Of a DNA stretch of 64,000 nt, positions 17,026 to 25,182 are shown piece after piece. Made by a program: the position numbers and the translations under genes. The notes beneath the pieces were generated by a model that did not search any database, was not told the DNA's origin, and saw only the letters and a program-made list of their open reading frames with translations. The DNA comes from Streptomyces plumbidurans (GTDB taxonomy: Bacteria > Actinomycetota > Actinomycetes > Streptomycetales > Streptomycetaceae): NCBI RefSeq assembly GCF_019857225.1, contig NZ_JAFJSY010000007.1, positions 1-64,000 on the forward strand, in the 5' to 3' direction. Position 1 is the stretch's first letter; every line of letters starts with the position of its first letter.

Positions 17026-20000
17026 CGAGAGGCTGATCAGCCGGGCGCCGTTGCTCCCTCGCGCGTCGGTGGTCAATGCCACGTACCGCGTGGTGGCGTC
17101 GGTGGTGAGTTGACGGGTTCGGCCGTGTCCGGTCAGCTGCCCGGCCGGTGTGTAGGTCAGGCCGTCGCTGCTGAACTCCGCACGCAGAGCGGGGATTTGG
17201 CCCGTGGTCCACGCCGTGCGGATGGTGCGGACGCTGAGCTGAGACCCCAGGTCGACGACCATGCGGCCGTCGGGTCCGGGCGTCCATGCCGTGTTCGGAT
17301 CGCCGTCCACCGCGGCGGAAGGGGCCGTCATGCCGGGCGGCAGGGGGTTGGTGGGGAATACCGTGCGCCCCAATGCCAGGTCGTCGACAGGGTAGGCGGT
17401 GGCTTGGTGCAGCGTGACGGTGGTGGTTCGGCCCGCGCGGACCACCGCCACCTCGCTGTGGCCCTGCCCGCCCACCCGTACGCGGCACGACGGACCGGTG
17501 AGCCGCACCGTGGCGGCGTCGGTGACCTCGGCCCGCAGTCCCGCGGGCAGCCGACCACCGGAAAGCGCGCGCAGGGTCAGCCGGGGCGGCAGCAATGTGG
17601 CTGTGCCGGCATCGAGTTCGGCCTCGTAGGAGCTGCCGGAGGTGGTCAGTGTCTGACGGCCCTCGAACACGACCCGCTGCGAGCCCGACTGCGGGATGTC
17701 GACGCGTGTCGTGACCTGGCGCTCGGACAGGTTGAACAGGCTGAGATGGCCTTCGGTGAGAGCGACGCGTACGGCGTCGTCCTGGGCCTGCGGCTGGGCG
17801 CGGCGGGCGAGTTGGCGCAGGCTGTCGGCGGAGGTGCCGGGGAGTCCCTCGACCAGCAGGGGCGCTGCCGGGCCGTCGGCGAGGACGACGGTGTCGCCGT
17901 ACACGGCGAGCGGCAGCTTCGAGCCCCGCACGATCAGGCCTGCGCGGCCGTCGACGTCGAGCCAGCCGCCCTTGCTGGAGACGTCGGGCGCGGGCCAGGA
18001 GGCGAGGTCGGTCCACTGTTCGCCGTCCGTCGAGCCCTGCACCGTGTAGGCGCGCCCGGCGGCTGCCTCCCAGCGCAGCGTCACGCGGTCCACGGCGTGT
18101 ACGTCGTCGAGGTCGACGGCCAGCCAGCTGTCCGCGCGGGGGCGGTCGGCGCGGGAGACCGCCCATCGGCTGGTGGCGTTGCCGTCGACGGCCAGGGCCG
18201 GTTCCTTGCCCGGGTCGAAGGAGGAGGCGGTGGCCGTACCGCCCTGCGCGAGGTCGCTGCCGCTTGCTCCGTCGCGCGCTTCGAAGGCGTACAACGAGTA
18301 GCCGTACGTGGGATCGGGCCGCACACCGAGCATGCGCAGATGCCGCACCTCGGTCCGTGCGAAGGTCACCTCGTCCACGCGTGGTGTCGCGGCCGTGGTG
18401 CCGGTGTCCTGGGCGGCGACAGAGGTGCTGCCTTCTTCGAAGCGGTACGTGCGCGAGCCCGTCAGGCCGGCCATGCCCGGCATGGTCAGGTTGTGGACCT
18501 CGAGGTGGCCCTCGCCGGCGGCGGTGCCCGTGGTGGCGTAGACGACGGCGCCCGAGGGCAGTGTGGTCAGGCCCGCGTAGCCGGTGTTCAGGTGCAGCAT
18601 GGTGGCGCTGCCGTCGAACCCGTCGCGGAGTCTGCTGTAGGTGCGTACCTGACGAGTCGTCACTTGGGCCGTGGAGGTGGGGAGGAACATCGGGGTGGCG
18701 CCGCTGAGCTTGAACAGCCAGTCGTCGTGGGCGGGTTGCCAGGCGAACTTCACGAAGCCGGGCTTGGTGACGGCTCCCGCCCATGCGGCGGTCGACTGGT
18801 GCGACACCAGGCCGGGTCCGGTGCCGAAGTCGGTGACCCCTGCGGCCTGTTCGAACAGTTCGTCCTGGGAGAGGGGACGGACGGTGTGCCCCTGCTCGGC
18901 GGCCCACAGATGCAGCAAATAGCTGATGGCCAGTTCGGCGCGGGCCTCCGGTTCGTACTTCGGCTCGCCGGAGAACTTGGCCAGCCGGTACTCGGGCGGA
19001 TACTTCTGGTACGCCTCCAGCCGCTCGGCCAGCGCCACTTCGGCCCGTGCCGCCGCGCGGTCCTTGCCGACCTGCGCGAGAAAGGCGAGCGGGATGACGT
19101 CGCGGCCGTAGAGGTGTTCGCGGTCGTTGACCATGGGCATCAGCGGTTCGCCCGCGTCGCTCATCACGCCGAGCAGGGTGCGCCACAGCGGGTCGGCGTT
19201 CGGCTGATGCGTGAGCACCTGCGGCAGCGGCCGGCCGGCGGTGATGAAGTGGATGGAGTTGCGGCCCGAGGTGCGCCACAGCTCTTCCTGGTAGTGCGGT
19301 CCGAAGGAGCCGTGGTTCTCGACGATGAACGTGTCGTACAGGTTGCGGGCCGTGTTGGCGGACACGGGAACGCCGTCGACGCGGGTCGGGTTGGCCAGGT
19401 CGGCCTGCGGCAGGCCGGTCTCGTTGCGGGACCAGGCTCCGAACGCCTTCGCCCAGTCGGCATGGCGCGGGTCGTTCGCGGCCCAGGCGAGGCCGGGGGC
19501 CAACGACTGGGCGTAGACGCCCATCTCTTCGAGTTTGGTGTCTCCCACATGTCCGCCGAGCAGTCCGTTCGGGGTCCAGCTGCCGGAGTTGGGGTCGTTG
19601 CCCGTGCCCAGGCTCGTGGTGTAGGCGGCCTGTTCACGGGTGATGGTGTCGACGTTGTTGCGGGTGGTCTCGTCGAGGTCGTCCCACAACAGGCGCGCCG
19701 CCAGCACGAAGTACAGCTGGAAGGTGGTGTCGAAGAACAGGGTCCGGCCCCACTGGGTGCCCCCAGTGAGACGGTTGGAAGCGGCGAAGTGCTTGATGGT
19801 GGCCAGGGTCCGGGTCTTGAGCGTCTGCTCGTCGATTCCAGCACGGTCGCTGTCGTAACTGCCCCGGGTCAGCAGCACGGCGTTGCCGAGCACCACGGCG
19901 AAGCCGAAGTCCTTGTCCGTGTAGTAGCCGCGGGCCGCATCCCACTGGGTTTCGGACCAGTGGGTGTGGTTGAGCAGAACGCGGTAGTACGTTTCGGCCA

Positions 20001-20151
20001 CCGCGTCCGGCGCTACGGAGGAACGTCCGTCAGCACGAGCGGAGTTGGCGCCGACAGCGGCGGGAAGCGTCGCCAGAGCGGCCGAGGCACTCAGCAGCTG
20101 AACGAAGCGGCGGCGGTTGATCTGCGGGGACCCGTGCGACACTCGCGGCAC
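17017..20151 (-). CDS. Tat-exported alpha/alpha-toroid protein with two discoidin (F5/8-C) domains
   Basis: 1044 residues from a GTG at 20151; a GTG three codons later fits the AAAGG ribosome site equally well. A twin-arginine signal (INRRRFVQLLSASAALATLP) leads to an ARA cleavage site. Residues about 50-430 are helical and rich in Trp/His/Tyr (NHTHWSETQWD; SWTPNGLLGGHVGDTK; NHGSFGPHYQEELW), like the toroids of heparinase-type polysaccharide lyases. A beta-sandwich follows, then a discoidin domain at about 600-690 and a C-terminal one at about 930-1044, usually carbohydrate binding. I infer a secreted polysaccharide-active enzyme, but cannot assign a lyase family or catalytic residues. It has its own promoter region with a LacI-like palindrome. 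Confidence 0.75.
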   Translation of the reverse strand: MPRVSHGSPQINRRRFVQLLSASAALATLPAAVGANSARADGRSSVAPDAVAETYYRVLLNHTHWSETQWDAARGYYTDKDFGFAVVLGNAVLLTRGSYDSDRAGIDEQTLKTRTLATIKHFAASNRLTGGTQWGRTLFFDTTFQLYFVLAARLLWDDLDETTRNNVDTITREQAAYTTSLGTGNDPNSGSWTPNGLLGGHVGDTKLEEMGVYAQSLAPGLAWAANDPRHADWAKAFGAWSRNETGLPQADLANPTRVDGVPVSANTARNLYDTFIVENHGSFGPHYQEELWRTSGRNSIHFITAGRPLPQVLTHQPNADPLWRTLLGVMSDAGEPLMPMVNDREHLYGRDVIPLAFLAQVGKDRAAARAEVALAERLEAYQKYPPEYRLAKFSGEPKYEPEARAELAISYLLHLWAAEQGHTVRPLSQDELFEQAAGVTDFGTGPGLVSHQSTAAWAGAVTKPGFVKFAWQPAHDDWLFKLSGATPMFLPTSTAQVTTRQVRTYSRLRDGFDGSATMLHLNTGYAGLTTLPSGAVVYATTGTAAGEGHLEVHNLTMPGMAGLTGSRTYRFEEGSTSVAAQDTGTTAATPRVDEVTFARTEVRHLRMLGVRPDPTYGYSLYAFEARDGASGSDLAQGGTATASSFDPGKEPALAVDGNATSRWAVSRADRPRADSWLAVDLDDVHAVDRVTLRWEAAAGRAYTVQGSTDGEQWTDLASWPAPDVSSKGGWLDVDGRAGLIVRGSKLPLAVYGDTVVLADGPAAPLLVEGLPGTSADSLRQLARRAQPQAQDDAVRVALTEGHLSLFNLSERQVTTRVDIPQSGSQRVVFEGRQTLTTSGSSYEAELDAGTATLLPPRLTLRALSGGRLPAGLRAEVTDAATVRLTGPSCRVRVGGQGHSEVAVVRAGRTTTVTLHQATAYPVDDLALGRTVFPTNPLPPGMTAPSAAVDGDPNTAWTPGPDGRMVVDLGSQLSVRTIRTAWTTGQIPALRAEFSSDGLTYTPAGQLTGHGRTRQLTTDATTRYVALTTDARGSNGARLISLSLN

Positions 20152-20166
20152 CTTTCCGACGGTTGC

Positions 20167-20178
20167 GACAACGTTGTC
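20167..20178. promoter_or_regulatory. LacI-type palindrome upstream of the discoidin gene
   Basis: GACAACGTTGTC is a perfect 12-bp palindrome with a central CG, 15 bp before the start codon. LacI operators typically have a central CG and such symmetry, and this position would block transcription. The cognate regulator cannot be identified; two LacI genes are in the window. Confidence 0.6.
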
Positions 20179-20290
20179 AGCAAGATGGCGGCAATTCTTC
20201 GTTCACGTGTGCGGGCGCGTCAAGGGGTACGACACCACTGATCACAGCGGTTGCCCCCCTGATCACAGCGGTGGACCCCTGGCGCACGCA

Positions 20291-20935
20291 TCAATGCGTG
20301 TCCGCCTCGTACTCCGGGCGACCGGTGGTGCGGTAGGTCTGGAGTGTCAGCCCCTTCGGGGTGGACCGCAGGTCGACCAACTCGAGCCCCAGGTCCGGGC
20401 CGTTGGCAGGAAAGAGACGCCTGCCCTGGCCGACGACCACGGGGTAGGTGAGCAGGACGAACTCGTCGATCAGCCGGTGCTCGAGCAGCCAACTGGTCAG
20501 GGTGAGGCTCCCCCACACCTGCAGCTCACCGCCCGGCTGGGCGCGCAGCTCGCCGACGGCGCCCGCGATGTCACCGGACAGCACGGTCGTGTGCGCCCAC
20601 TGCGGGTCCGTGAGGGTGGTCAAGGCGACGTACTTGGGCCGGGCGTTCAACGCCTCTCCGATGGGGTTTCCCGGATCCATGCCGGCTCCCCAGGAGCCGG
20701 CGAAGATCTCGTAGGTCCGCCGGCCGAACAGGAACGCGTCGGCACGCTGGAAGGTCTGCCCGATGAAGGTCGAGGCCTCGTCGTCTAGCAGTGGCGGGGC
20801 CCATCCGTAGCGCTCGAATCCGCCGGTGCCGCCGCCGTCCGGCGCGCCGGCCTCGCGCCCGGCGTCCGCATCGATCCGTCGGTGTCCCTGCGTCACTCCG
20901 TCGAGGGAGACGTTCGTGACAGTGGTCAGTTTCAT
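20291..20935 (-). CDS. Dihydrofolate-reductase-family protein (RibD C-terminal domain)
   Basis: 214 residues from the ATG at 20935, which has GAAGGA 8 nt upstream; a Met six codons earlier lacks one. The fold reads from MKLTTVTNVSLDGVTQG through AFLFGRRTYEIFAGSW, YVALTTL, LQVWGSLTLTSWLLEHRLIDE to YPVVVGQGRRLFP, the standard RibD_C pattern for an NADPH-dependent reductase. The physiological substrate of these stand-alone proteins is usually unknown. Same direction as the next two minus-strand genes, but separated from each. Confidence 0.88.
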   Translation of the reverse strand: MKLTTVTNVSLDGVTQGHRRIDADAGREAGAPDGGGTGGFERYGWAPPLLDDEASTFIGQTFQRADAFLFGRRTYEIFAGSWGAGMDPGNPIGEALNARPKYVALTTLTDPQWAHTTVLSGDIAGAVGELRAQPGGELQVWGSLTLTSWLLEHRLIDEFVLLTYPVVVGQGRRLFPANGPDLGLELVDLRSTPKGLTLQTYRTTGRPEYEADTH

Positions 20936-21132
20936 GATCGCAGTTTCCTTCACGCCGGGGTCGTCGTGAGGGATGACCGGGCCGCTACGCCGATCTCATC
21001 GGCCCAGGCGATAAGTTTCCGGTCCGGCTCCGGCGCTCTCCCCGACGACCTGGCGCACCGCGGTGTTGCCCGCGATGCGCTGCAGCGTGATCGCCTGGCG
21101 GGTTCCATCGGGCCTTGCCCAGCCACGCCGGT

Positions 21133-21870
21133 TCAGGACGAGCCCACCGTCGCGGACGTAGACGTAGACGTAGATACAGACTCGATGTCGATGGCGACGA
21201 TGATCGGGCCCGGGCGGGATGTGTTGTCGGGGTTGCGGGGAACCACCCTGTGCCGGGTGGGGAAGGTGAGTCCGCCGAAGGTCCGGTGGTCCGTTTTGTA
21301 GTGCGCCGCGGGGTAGTTGTCGCCGAGGACGTCGACGTTGTAGTCCTGCCGGCGCAGGAGGTGGTCCTCGGCGTCGAAGTAGAAGACCTGCACGGGGCTG
21401 TGCGTGGCGATGTGGTCGGGGAACTGGACGCGGAGCCTTCGCCACGTCTCGCCGTTCTCCTGCCATGGGTCGATCTCGTCGACCTGGAAACCGTCCCCGG
21501 CGAACAGGAAGGGGGTGCTCATGTAGTTCCACAGCGCATAGCCGGCGAAGTACGCCTTGTGCAGCTGGTCCCACGCAGAATTGGGCGCGAATGAGCTTCG
21601 GGGCGCTTCCCGTTCGGCGTATACGCTGCCGTCGGCATTGAGGATTTCGACGCGGTCAGGAGCGAAGTTGCTGGAGCGGTCCGGCGCACCGAAGGGTTCG
21701 AAGGTCAGGCGCTGCGCTCGTGTCTCGATCGTGGCCACGGTACGCGCGAGGACACCGTCACTGGCCCATGTCGAACCGTCCACCTTGGCCTTGACCTGCA
21801 ACTGAGCGACCTCCCTCCACCGTTCCAGACCACCGTGGGCCGCCAGCGCGAGGTCGAGTAGTTCCGTCAT
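21133..21870 (-). CDS. Conserved protein of unknown function, altered C-terminus
   Basis: 245 residues from the ATG at 21870 (MTELLDLALAAHGGLERW). Upstream Met codons at 21900 and 21918 have no better ribosome site. The sequence resembles a family of about 240-residue actinobacterial proteins of unknown function (AHGGLERW; FAGYALWNYMSTPFLF; ENGETWRRLRVQFPDHIATH; YKTDHRTFGGLTFPTRHRV), probably a beta-rich lipid-carrier-like fold. There is no signal peptide. The end IDIESVSTSTSTSATVGSS is low-complexity and comes from a hexanucleotide repeat at 21155-21172, so the normal tail seems replaced or extended. Confidence 0.7.
   Translation of the reverse strand: MTELLDLALAAHGGLERWREVAQLQVKAKVDGSTWASDGVLARTVATIETRAQRLTFEPFGAPDRSSNFAPDRVEILNADGSVYAEREAPRSSFAPNSAWDQLHKAYFAGYALWNYMSTPFLFAGDGFQVDEIDPWQENGETWRRLRVQFPDHIATHSPVQVFYFDAEDHLLRRQDYNVDVLGDNYPAAHYKTDHRTFGGLTFPTRHRVVPRNPDNTSRPGPIIVAIDIESVSTSTSTSATVGSS
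21155..21172. repeat. Hexanucleotide repeat at the 3' end of a gene
   Basis: GACGTA is repeated three times, followed by the imperfect GATACA. It encodes the Ser-Thr run at the C-terminus of the minus-strand gene. Confidence 0.85.
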
Positions 21871-21941
21871 TTCCTTGCTCTCTTCAACATCGATGAGCAT
21901 GACCGGCACTTTGAGCATGACCGGCGCATGAGGACGTGCTG

Positions 21942-22670
21942 TCAGGCGGCCGCTGTCCCTGCTCGGGCCTCGAGTTCCTTGAGGACGGCGCTTGCCGCGT
22001 CGGCAGCGGAGGCGGGGTTCTGGCCGGTGACGAGATTGCCGTCGACGACCACGTGCGAGGACCAGGCCGGTCCGGCTGCGTAATCAGCGCCGGCCGCCCT
22101 GAGGCGGGTGCCGATGAGCCAGGGAGCGTTGGCTGCGAGGCCGGTCTGGGTCTCCTCCTCGTCGGTGAAGGACGTCAGACGGCGACCCTTGAACAACCAC
22201 TGCCCGTCGGCATCCCCCGCGGGCAGGAAGGCCGCCTGACCGTGGCAGAGCGCTGCCACGACCTTCGAGGAGTCGGGGAGCAGTGCCTGCAGGATCCGAG
22301 CCACGTCCTCGTTGACGGCCAGGTCCTGCATCGGCCCGTGGCCGCCCGGAATGAACACGCCGTCGAAGGCGGCGGGATCCATGTCCTCCAGGCGCTGCGG
22401 CGCGGCGAGCAGATCCTTGACGCCGTCGAGGTAGGCACGCAGTTCCGCGACCTTCTCCTCGTCCCCGTTGTTGGCCTGCGCGGTCAGGCTGAGCTCGTCC
22501 ACGACGGACGGGCGACCACCGGGTGTGGCCACGGTGACCTCCACCCCCGCCTCGGTGAACGCCCTGTGCGGCTCCACGAACTCCTCGCTCCAGAACCCCG
22601 TGGGCCGCTGCCGGCCGTCCTGTTGAGTCCACTTGGTCGCTCCGGTGAGGATCACGAGCAGCGATGGCAT
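21942..22670 (-). CDS. DJ-1/PfpI-family type 1 glutamine-amidotransferase-like protein
   Basis: 242 residues from the ATG at 22670 with GGAGG at 6 nt. It begins MPSLLVILTGATKWTQQDG, and the nucleophile elbow reads VVAALCHGQAAF with Cys142. The FIPGGHGPM loop and a partner Glu in FWSEEFVEPHRAF fit the Hsp31-like subgroup, whose members act as glyoxalases or stress proteins. It is divergent from the zinc-finger regulator at 22879. Confidence 0.88.
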   Translation of the reverse strand: MPSLLVILTGATKWTQQDGRQRPTGFWSEEFVEPHRAFTEAGVEVTVATPGGRPSVVDELSLTAQANNGDEEKVAELRAYLDGVKDLLAAPQRLEDMDPAAFDGVFIPGGHGPMQDLAVNEDVARILQALLPDSSKVVAALCHGQAAFLPAGDADGQWLFKGRRLTSFTDEEETQTGLAANAPWLIGTRLRAAGADYAAGPAWSSHVVVDGNLVTGQNPASAADAASAVLKELEARAGTAAA

Positions 22671-22798
22671 TGAGCGCCTCCAGATGCTTACGGGTGCCCC
22701 GATGCGGCCGTCGAGCACGACCTCAGCACCACCAATGCAATCACCGTAACACGTTAGAAAATGACGTAGGCAAACGATCCACGGCCAATTGAAGGCGC

Positions 22799-22833
22799 TG
22801 CGTCACTCACTATCTCGCATAGAAGATGACGCA
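22799..22833. promoter_or_regulatory. Inverted repeat in the divergent intergenic region
   Basis: TGCGTCA (22799-22805) and TGACGCA (22827-22833) are perfect 7-bp arms 21 nt apart, 46 bp upstream of the zinc-finger gene. A related ATGACGTA lies at about 22761. They could be sites for that regulator controlling itself and the divergent DJ-1 gene. Confidence 0.45.
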
Positions 22834-22878
22834 ACCCTCGATGTGATGTACGCTCTCCCTTGACGAGGGGAGACGTGC

Positions 22879-23463
22879 GTGACCACCCAGCAGCCCGGGG
22901 CGGAGCAGTGCCCGCCTTCTGTGTGCCATAGCTCCGATCTCCTCCTGGGGTTCGTCAACACCGCTCCTTGGGGCGGGAACCCGGAGACCATGAACGGCGC
23001 GGAGGACCTGTCCGCGTGGTTGGCTCGGGCGGGTCTGCTCGATGCCGAGGCCGACGTGACGGGCGCGGACGCAGCCGCCGCCCGCGAACTCCGCGACGCC
23101 TTCATCATGATCTTCCGCGCCCACTCGGGCTGCGCCGACGGACAGGACGCACTGCCCGCAGCCGAGCGCTACATCCAGCGCATCGCCCAGCGCTACCCCC
23201 TCGTCTCACAGCTCAGCGCCGAGGGCTGCCGACTCGTACCCGCGCAGGACGGTGTCCTCGGTGGCTTCGGGGCGCTCTTCGCCGCCGCGGCCGACCTCGC
23301 CGCGCGAGGGGGCTGGGCCAGGCTCAAGATGTGCAAGGACCCCTCGTGTCACCGGGGCTTCTTCGACAAGACGCGCAATTCGTCGGGCCTGTACTGCAGC
23401 ACCGCGTGCAGCACCCGGATGGCAGCCCGGGCCTACCGCAGCCGCAGCAAGAAGTCGGCGTGA
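22879..23463 (+). CDS. ABATE-domain / CGNR-like zinc-finger putative regulator
   Basis: 194 residues from the GTG at 22879 with GAGGGGAGA upstream. The N-terminal half (LLLGFVNTAPWGG...AARELRDAF) resembles the ABATE helical domain. The C-terminal half is a zinc ribbon with CKDPSCHRGFFDKTRNSSG then YCSTACSTRMAARAYR. Family members end in the motif C-G-N-R; here the corresponding residues are C-S-T-R. Such proteins are thought to be stress-linked transcription regulators in actinobacteria. It is divergent from the DJ-1 gene and convergent with the transglycosylase-like gene. Confidence 0.85.
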   Translation: MTTQQPGAEQCPPSVCHSSDLLLGFVNTAPWGGNPETMNGAEDLSAWLARAGLLDAEADVTGADAAAARELRDAFIMIFRAHSGCADGQDALPAAERYIQRIAQRYPLVSQLSAEGCRLVPAQDGVLGGFGALFAAAADLAARGGWARLKMCKDPSCHRGFFDKTRNSSGLYCSTACSTRMAARAYRSRSKKSA

Positions 23464-23536
23464 ACGCTGGTCTCCGCCGATCTCACTGACGGCCGCGCGT
23501 GCGGAGGCGGTCAGCGGTGGCCGCCCCCCTCACCAC

Positions 23537-24160
23537 TCACCCCTCTGCGGCGTCGCGCGACGCATCGCCCTTCGCCAGGACATCGGCCGCTCGGCCCCGG
23601 TTCTCCCGGAAACGGCGCAGATACGACCGCGCCATCGGCCCCGGCGGCACGCCTCGGGCGAACGCCCGCATGTTGCGTTCGCCCGCGTTGTAGCCCAGAG
23701 CCAGCAGTTCATCGCGGGTGTAGCGGCGAGCGTGCCGCTCAGGGAGGCTGCGATCGAGGTCCTTCAGATACAGGGCCGCGGCATGGATGGCGAAAGCGGG
23801 ATCGTCGCGAAGGTCGTGCCACGACTTCGACAGGCCGTACGTGCTGCGGATCTGCTCGAACGTGGCGCGGTGCATATTGCCCACCCCGAACGACGCGCCG
23901 GGCTTCCACCACTGCCACAGCCGCTCCAACAGGGGGTGGTGCGGTTTGTACGCCTCGTTGTGCAGCACTGTCATCACGAGCTGGGGCGATACGCCGGCCT
24001 CCTCGGCGCTGCGCAGCACATACCCGGTGTAGTCGGCCGGGTCGTAATTACCGGGCCGTAGCGGTGGAGTCGGGGCGTCGCCACCCTCGCGCCCGTCCGG
24101 TTCCGGACCGTCCTGCGCATCCGGTCCCGGCCGTGGCACCGCCGCCGTTGGATCGCCCAT
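23537..24160 (-). CDS. Putative lytic-transglycosylase-like protein
   Basis: 207 residues from the ATG at 24160. The first 38 residues are Pro/Asp/Gly-rich and disordered. The remainder looks like an SLT/lysozyme fold: SPQLVMTVLHNEAYKPH with a candidate catalytic Glu, FGVGNMHRATFEQI, and the late LALGYNAGERNMR segment that in SLT enzymes is xAYNAG. No signal peptide is visible, so secretion, if any, would need another route. It may be a cell-wall hydrolase. Single gene. Confidence 0.65.
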   Translation of the reverse strand: MGDPTAAVPRPGPDAQDGPEPDGREGGDAPTPPLRPGNYDPADYTGYVLRSAEEAGVSPQLVMTVLHNEAYKPHHPLLERLWQWWKPGASFGVGNMHRATFEQIRSTYGLSKSWHDLRDDPAFAIHAAALYLKDLDRSLPERHARRYTRDELLALGYNAGERNMRAFARGVPPGPMARSYLRRFRENRGRAADVLAKGDASRDAAEG

Positions 24161-24294
24161 CCTCGCCCCACCGCTCTCTGCCGTTCTCTACCGCGCTCTA
24201 CGGATCTCTACGTGAACCTGCACTCCTCGTGCCCACGCGATCCGACCTCATTCAACCGTGGCTCCTGGCAGCTGGGCCGCTGAAGCCCGTCTGC

Positions 24295-24916
24295 CTATCG
24301 ATCCTCGATCGCAGCACTCCGCTGCTGCGCCTCCCTCACCCGCGTCACGTCCAGTTTGCCGCTCCGGTCGAAGCGGTAGATGCCGTTGTGCTCCTGGAAG
24401 ACGTCCGTGAGCTGCGTGTAGCAGTAGCCGAACATGTCGGGGTTGTTCAGCAGTACGCCGGTCAGACCCGCGAAGCGCTCGTGGAAGTCCTCCTCGTCGC
24501 GCGGGCGTTGACCGTATCCCCACGACACGAGACGGTCCTCCCCCGCTGCCTGCGCCTCGTCGGGGTTCCACCAGATACCGCCGAACTCGCTGCGGAAGTA
24601 GGGCTGTCCGCGGTAGGGGACGGACCAGGTGATGTCCGGGGTCTCGTCCTCGGGGTTGACGAAGGGGGCGTCCTTTGCGAGTCCGCTCATCAACTCGCCG
24701 AACACGCGCGGGTCCTGTTCGTAGCAGTGCGAGTCGTAGATGTCGGTCTCCGGGACGCGGTGCGAGTAGCCGGATGTGTCGAGGACGGGCCGGGAGGTGT
24801 CGGCGGCCTTGGTGGCGAGGAACATGGCTCGTGGCACGTCGTCCAGGACACTCTGGCGGTCCGTCCGTTGCTGTCGCGTCTCGTTGAGCGGGCACCAGCC
24901 GATGATCGACGCATGC
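24295..24916 (-). pseudogene. 3' fragment of a GH2 beta-galactosidase-type hydrolase
   Basis: About 206 codons running to a proper stop. They read as the C-terminal part of a GH2 catalytic barrel: RHASIIGWCPLNETR with the acid/base Glu, TDIYDSHCYEQDP, PYFRSEFGGIWWNP with the nucleophile Glu, and GYCYTQLTDVFQEHNGIYRFD. The whole N-terminal sugar-binding and sandwich region (some 400 residues) is missing. Family similarity stops at about 24911-24916, where permease sequence begins on the opposite strand. No start codon or ribosome site fits, so the gene is dead unless its other half was split off by inversion or by misassembly. Confidence 0.82.
24911..24916. other. Rearrangement junction between two truncated genes
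   Basis: GCATGC, a 6-bp palindrome, lies where the minus-strand GH2 similarity (RHASIIGW) meets the plus-strand permease similarity (PLLGPMNATVG). Both genes lack their 5' parts. This is what an inversion through a short shared palindrome, or a misassembly, would leave. Confidence 0.6.
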
Positions 24917-25182
24917 CGCTGCTGGGCCCCATGAACGCCACCGTCGGCATCTTCGCCTTCCTCGCCTCCTGGAACGACTTCATGCTGCCCTCGCTCATCA
25001 CCGCGGACCCGGGACTGCAGACGCTGCCCGTCGTCCAGAACATCTTCCAGAGCAAATTCGGCACGAACTACAACGTCGTCTTCGCCTCGTACCTGATGGC
25101 GATGGCACCGACCGTCGTTGTCTACTTGTTCTCCCAGCGCTGGGTGATCAGCGGAGTGACCCAAGGGGCAGTGAAGCAATGA
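24913..25182 (+). pseudogene. 3' fragment of a MalG-type sugar permease
   Basis: Ninety codons read as the last third of a CUT1 permease: PLLGPMNATVGIFAFLASWN, then LPVVQNIFQSKFGTNYNVV, and the usual end ISGVTQGAVKQ. The EAA loop and the first four helices are missing. The stop overlaps the GH31 start (ATGA), so this was once the permease just upstream of GH31 in a sugar operon. The rest of the operon is not in the window. The fragment cannot make a working transporter. Confidence 0.85.

Noticed and set aside
16939..20241. An 1100-codon open frame on the plus strand
   Set aside because: Entirely antisense to the discoidin protein gene, Gly/Arg/Val-rich with no domain. The minus strand carries the signal peptide and discoidin motifs.
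24161..24294. Search for a mobile element end near the rearranged GH2/permease junction
   Set aside because: No inverted terminal repeats, transposase fragments or target duplications are visible around 24.2-25.2 kb.
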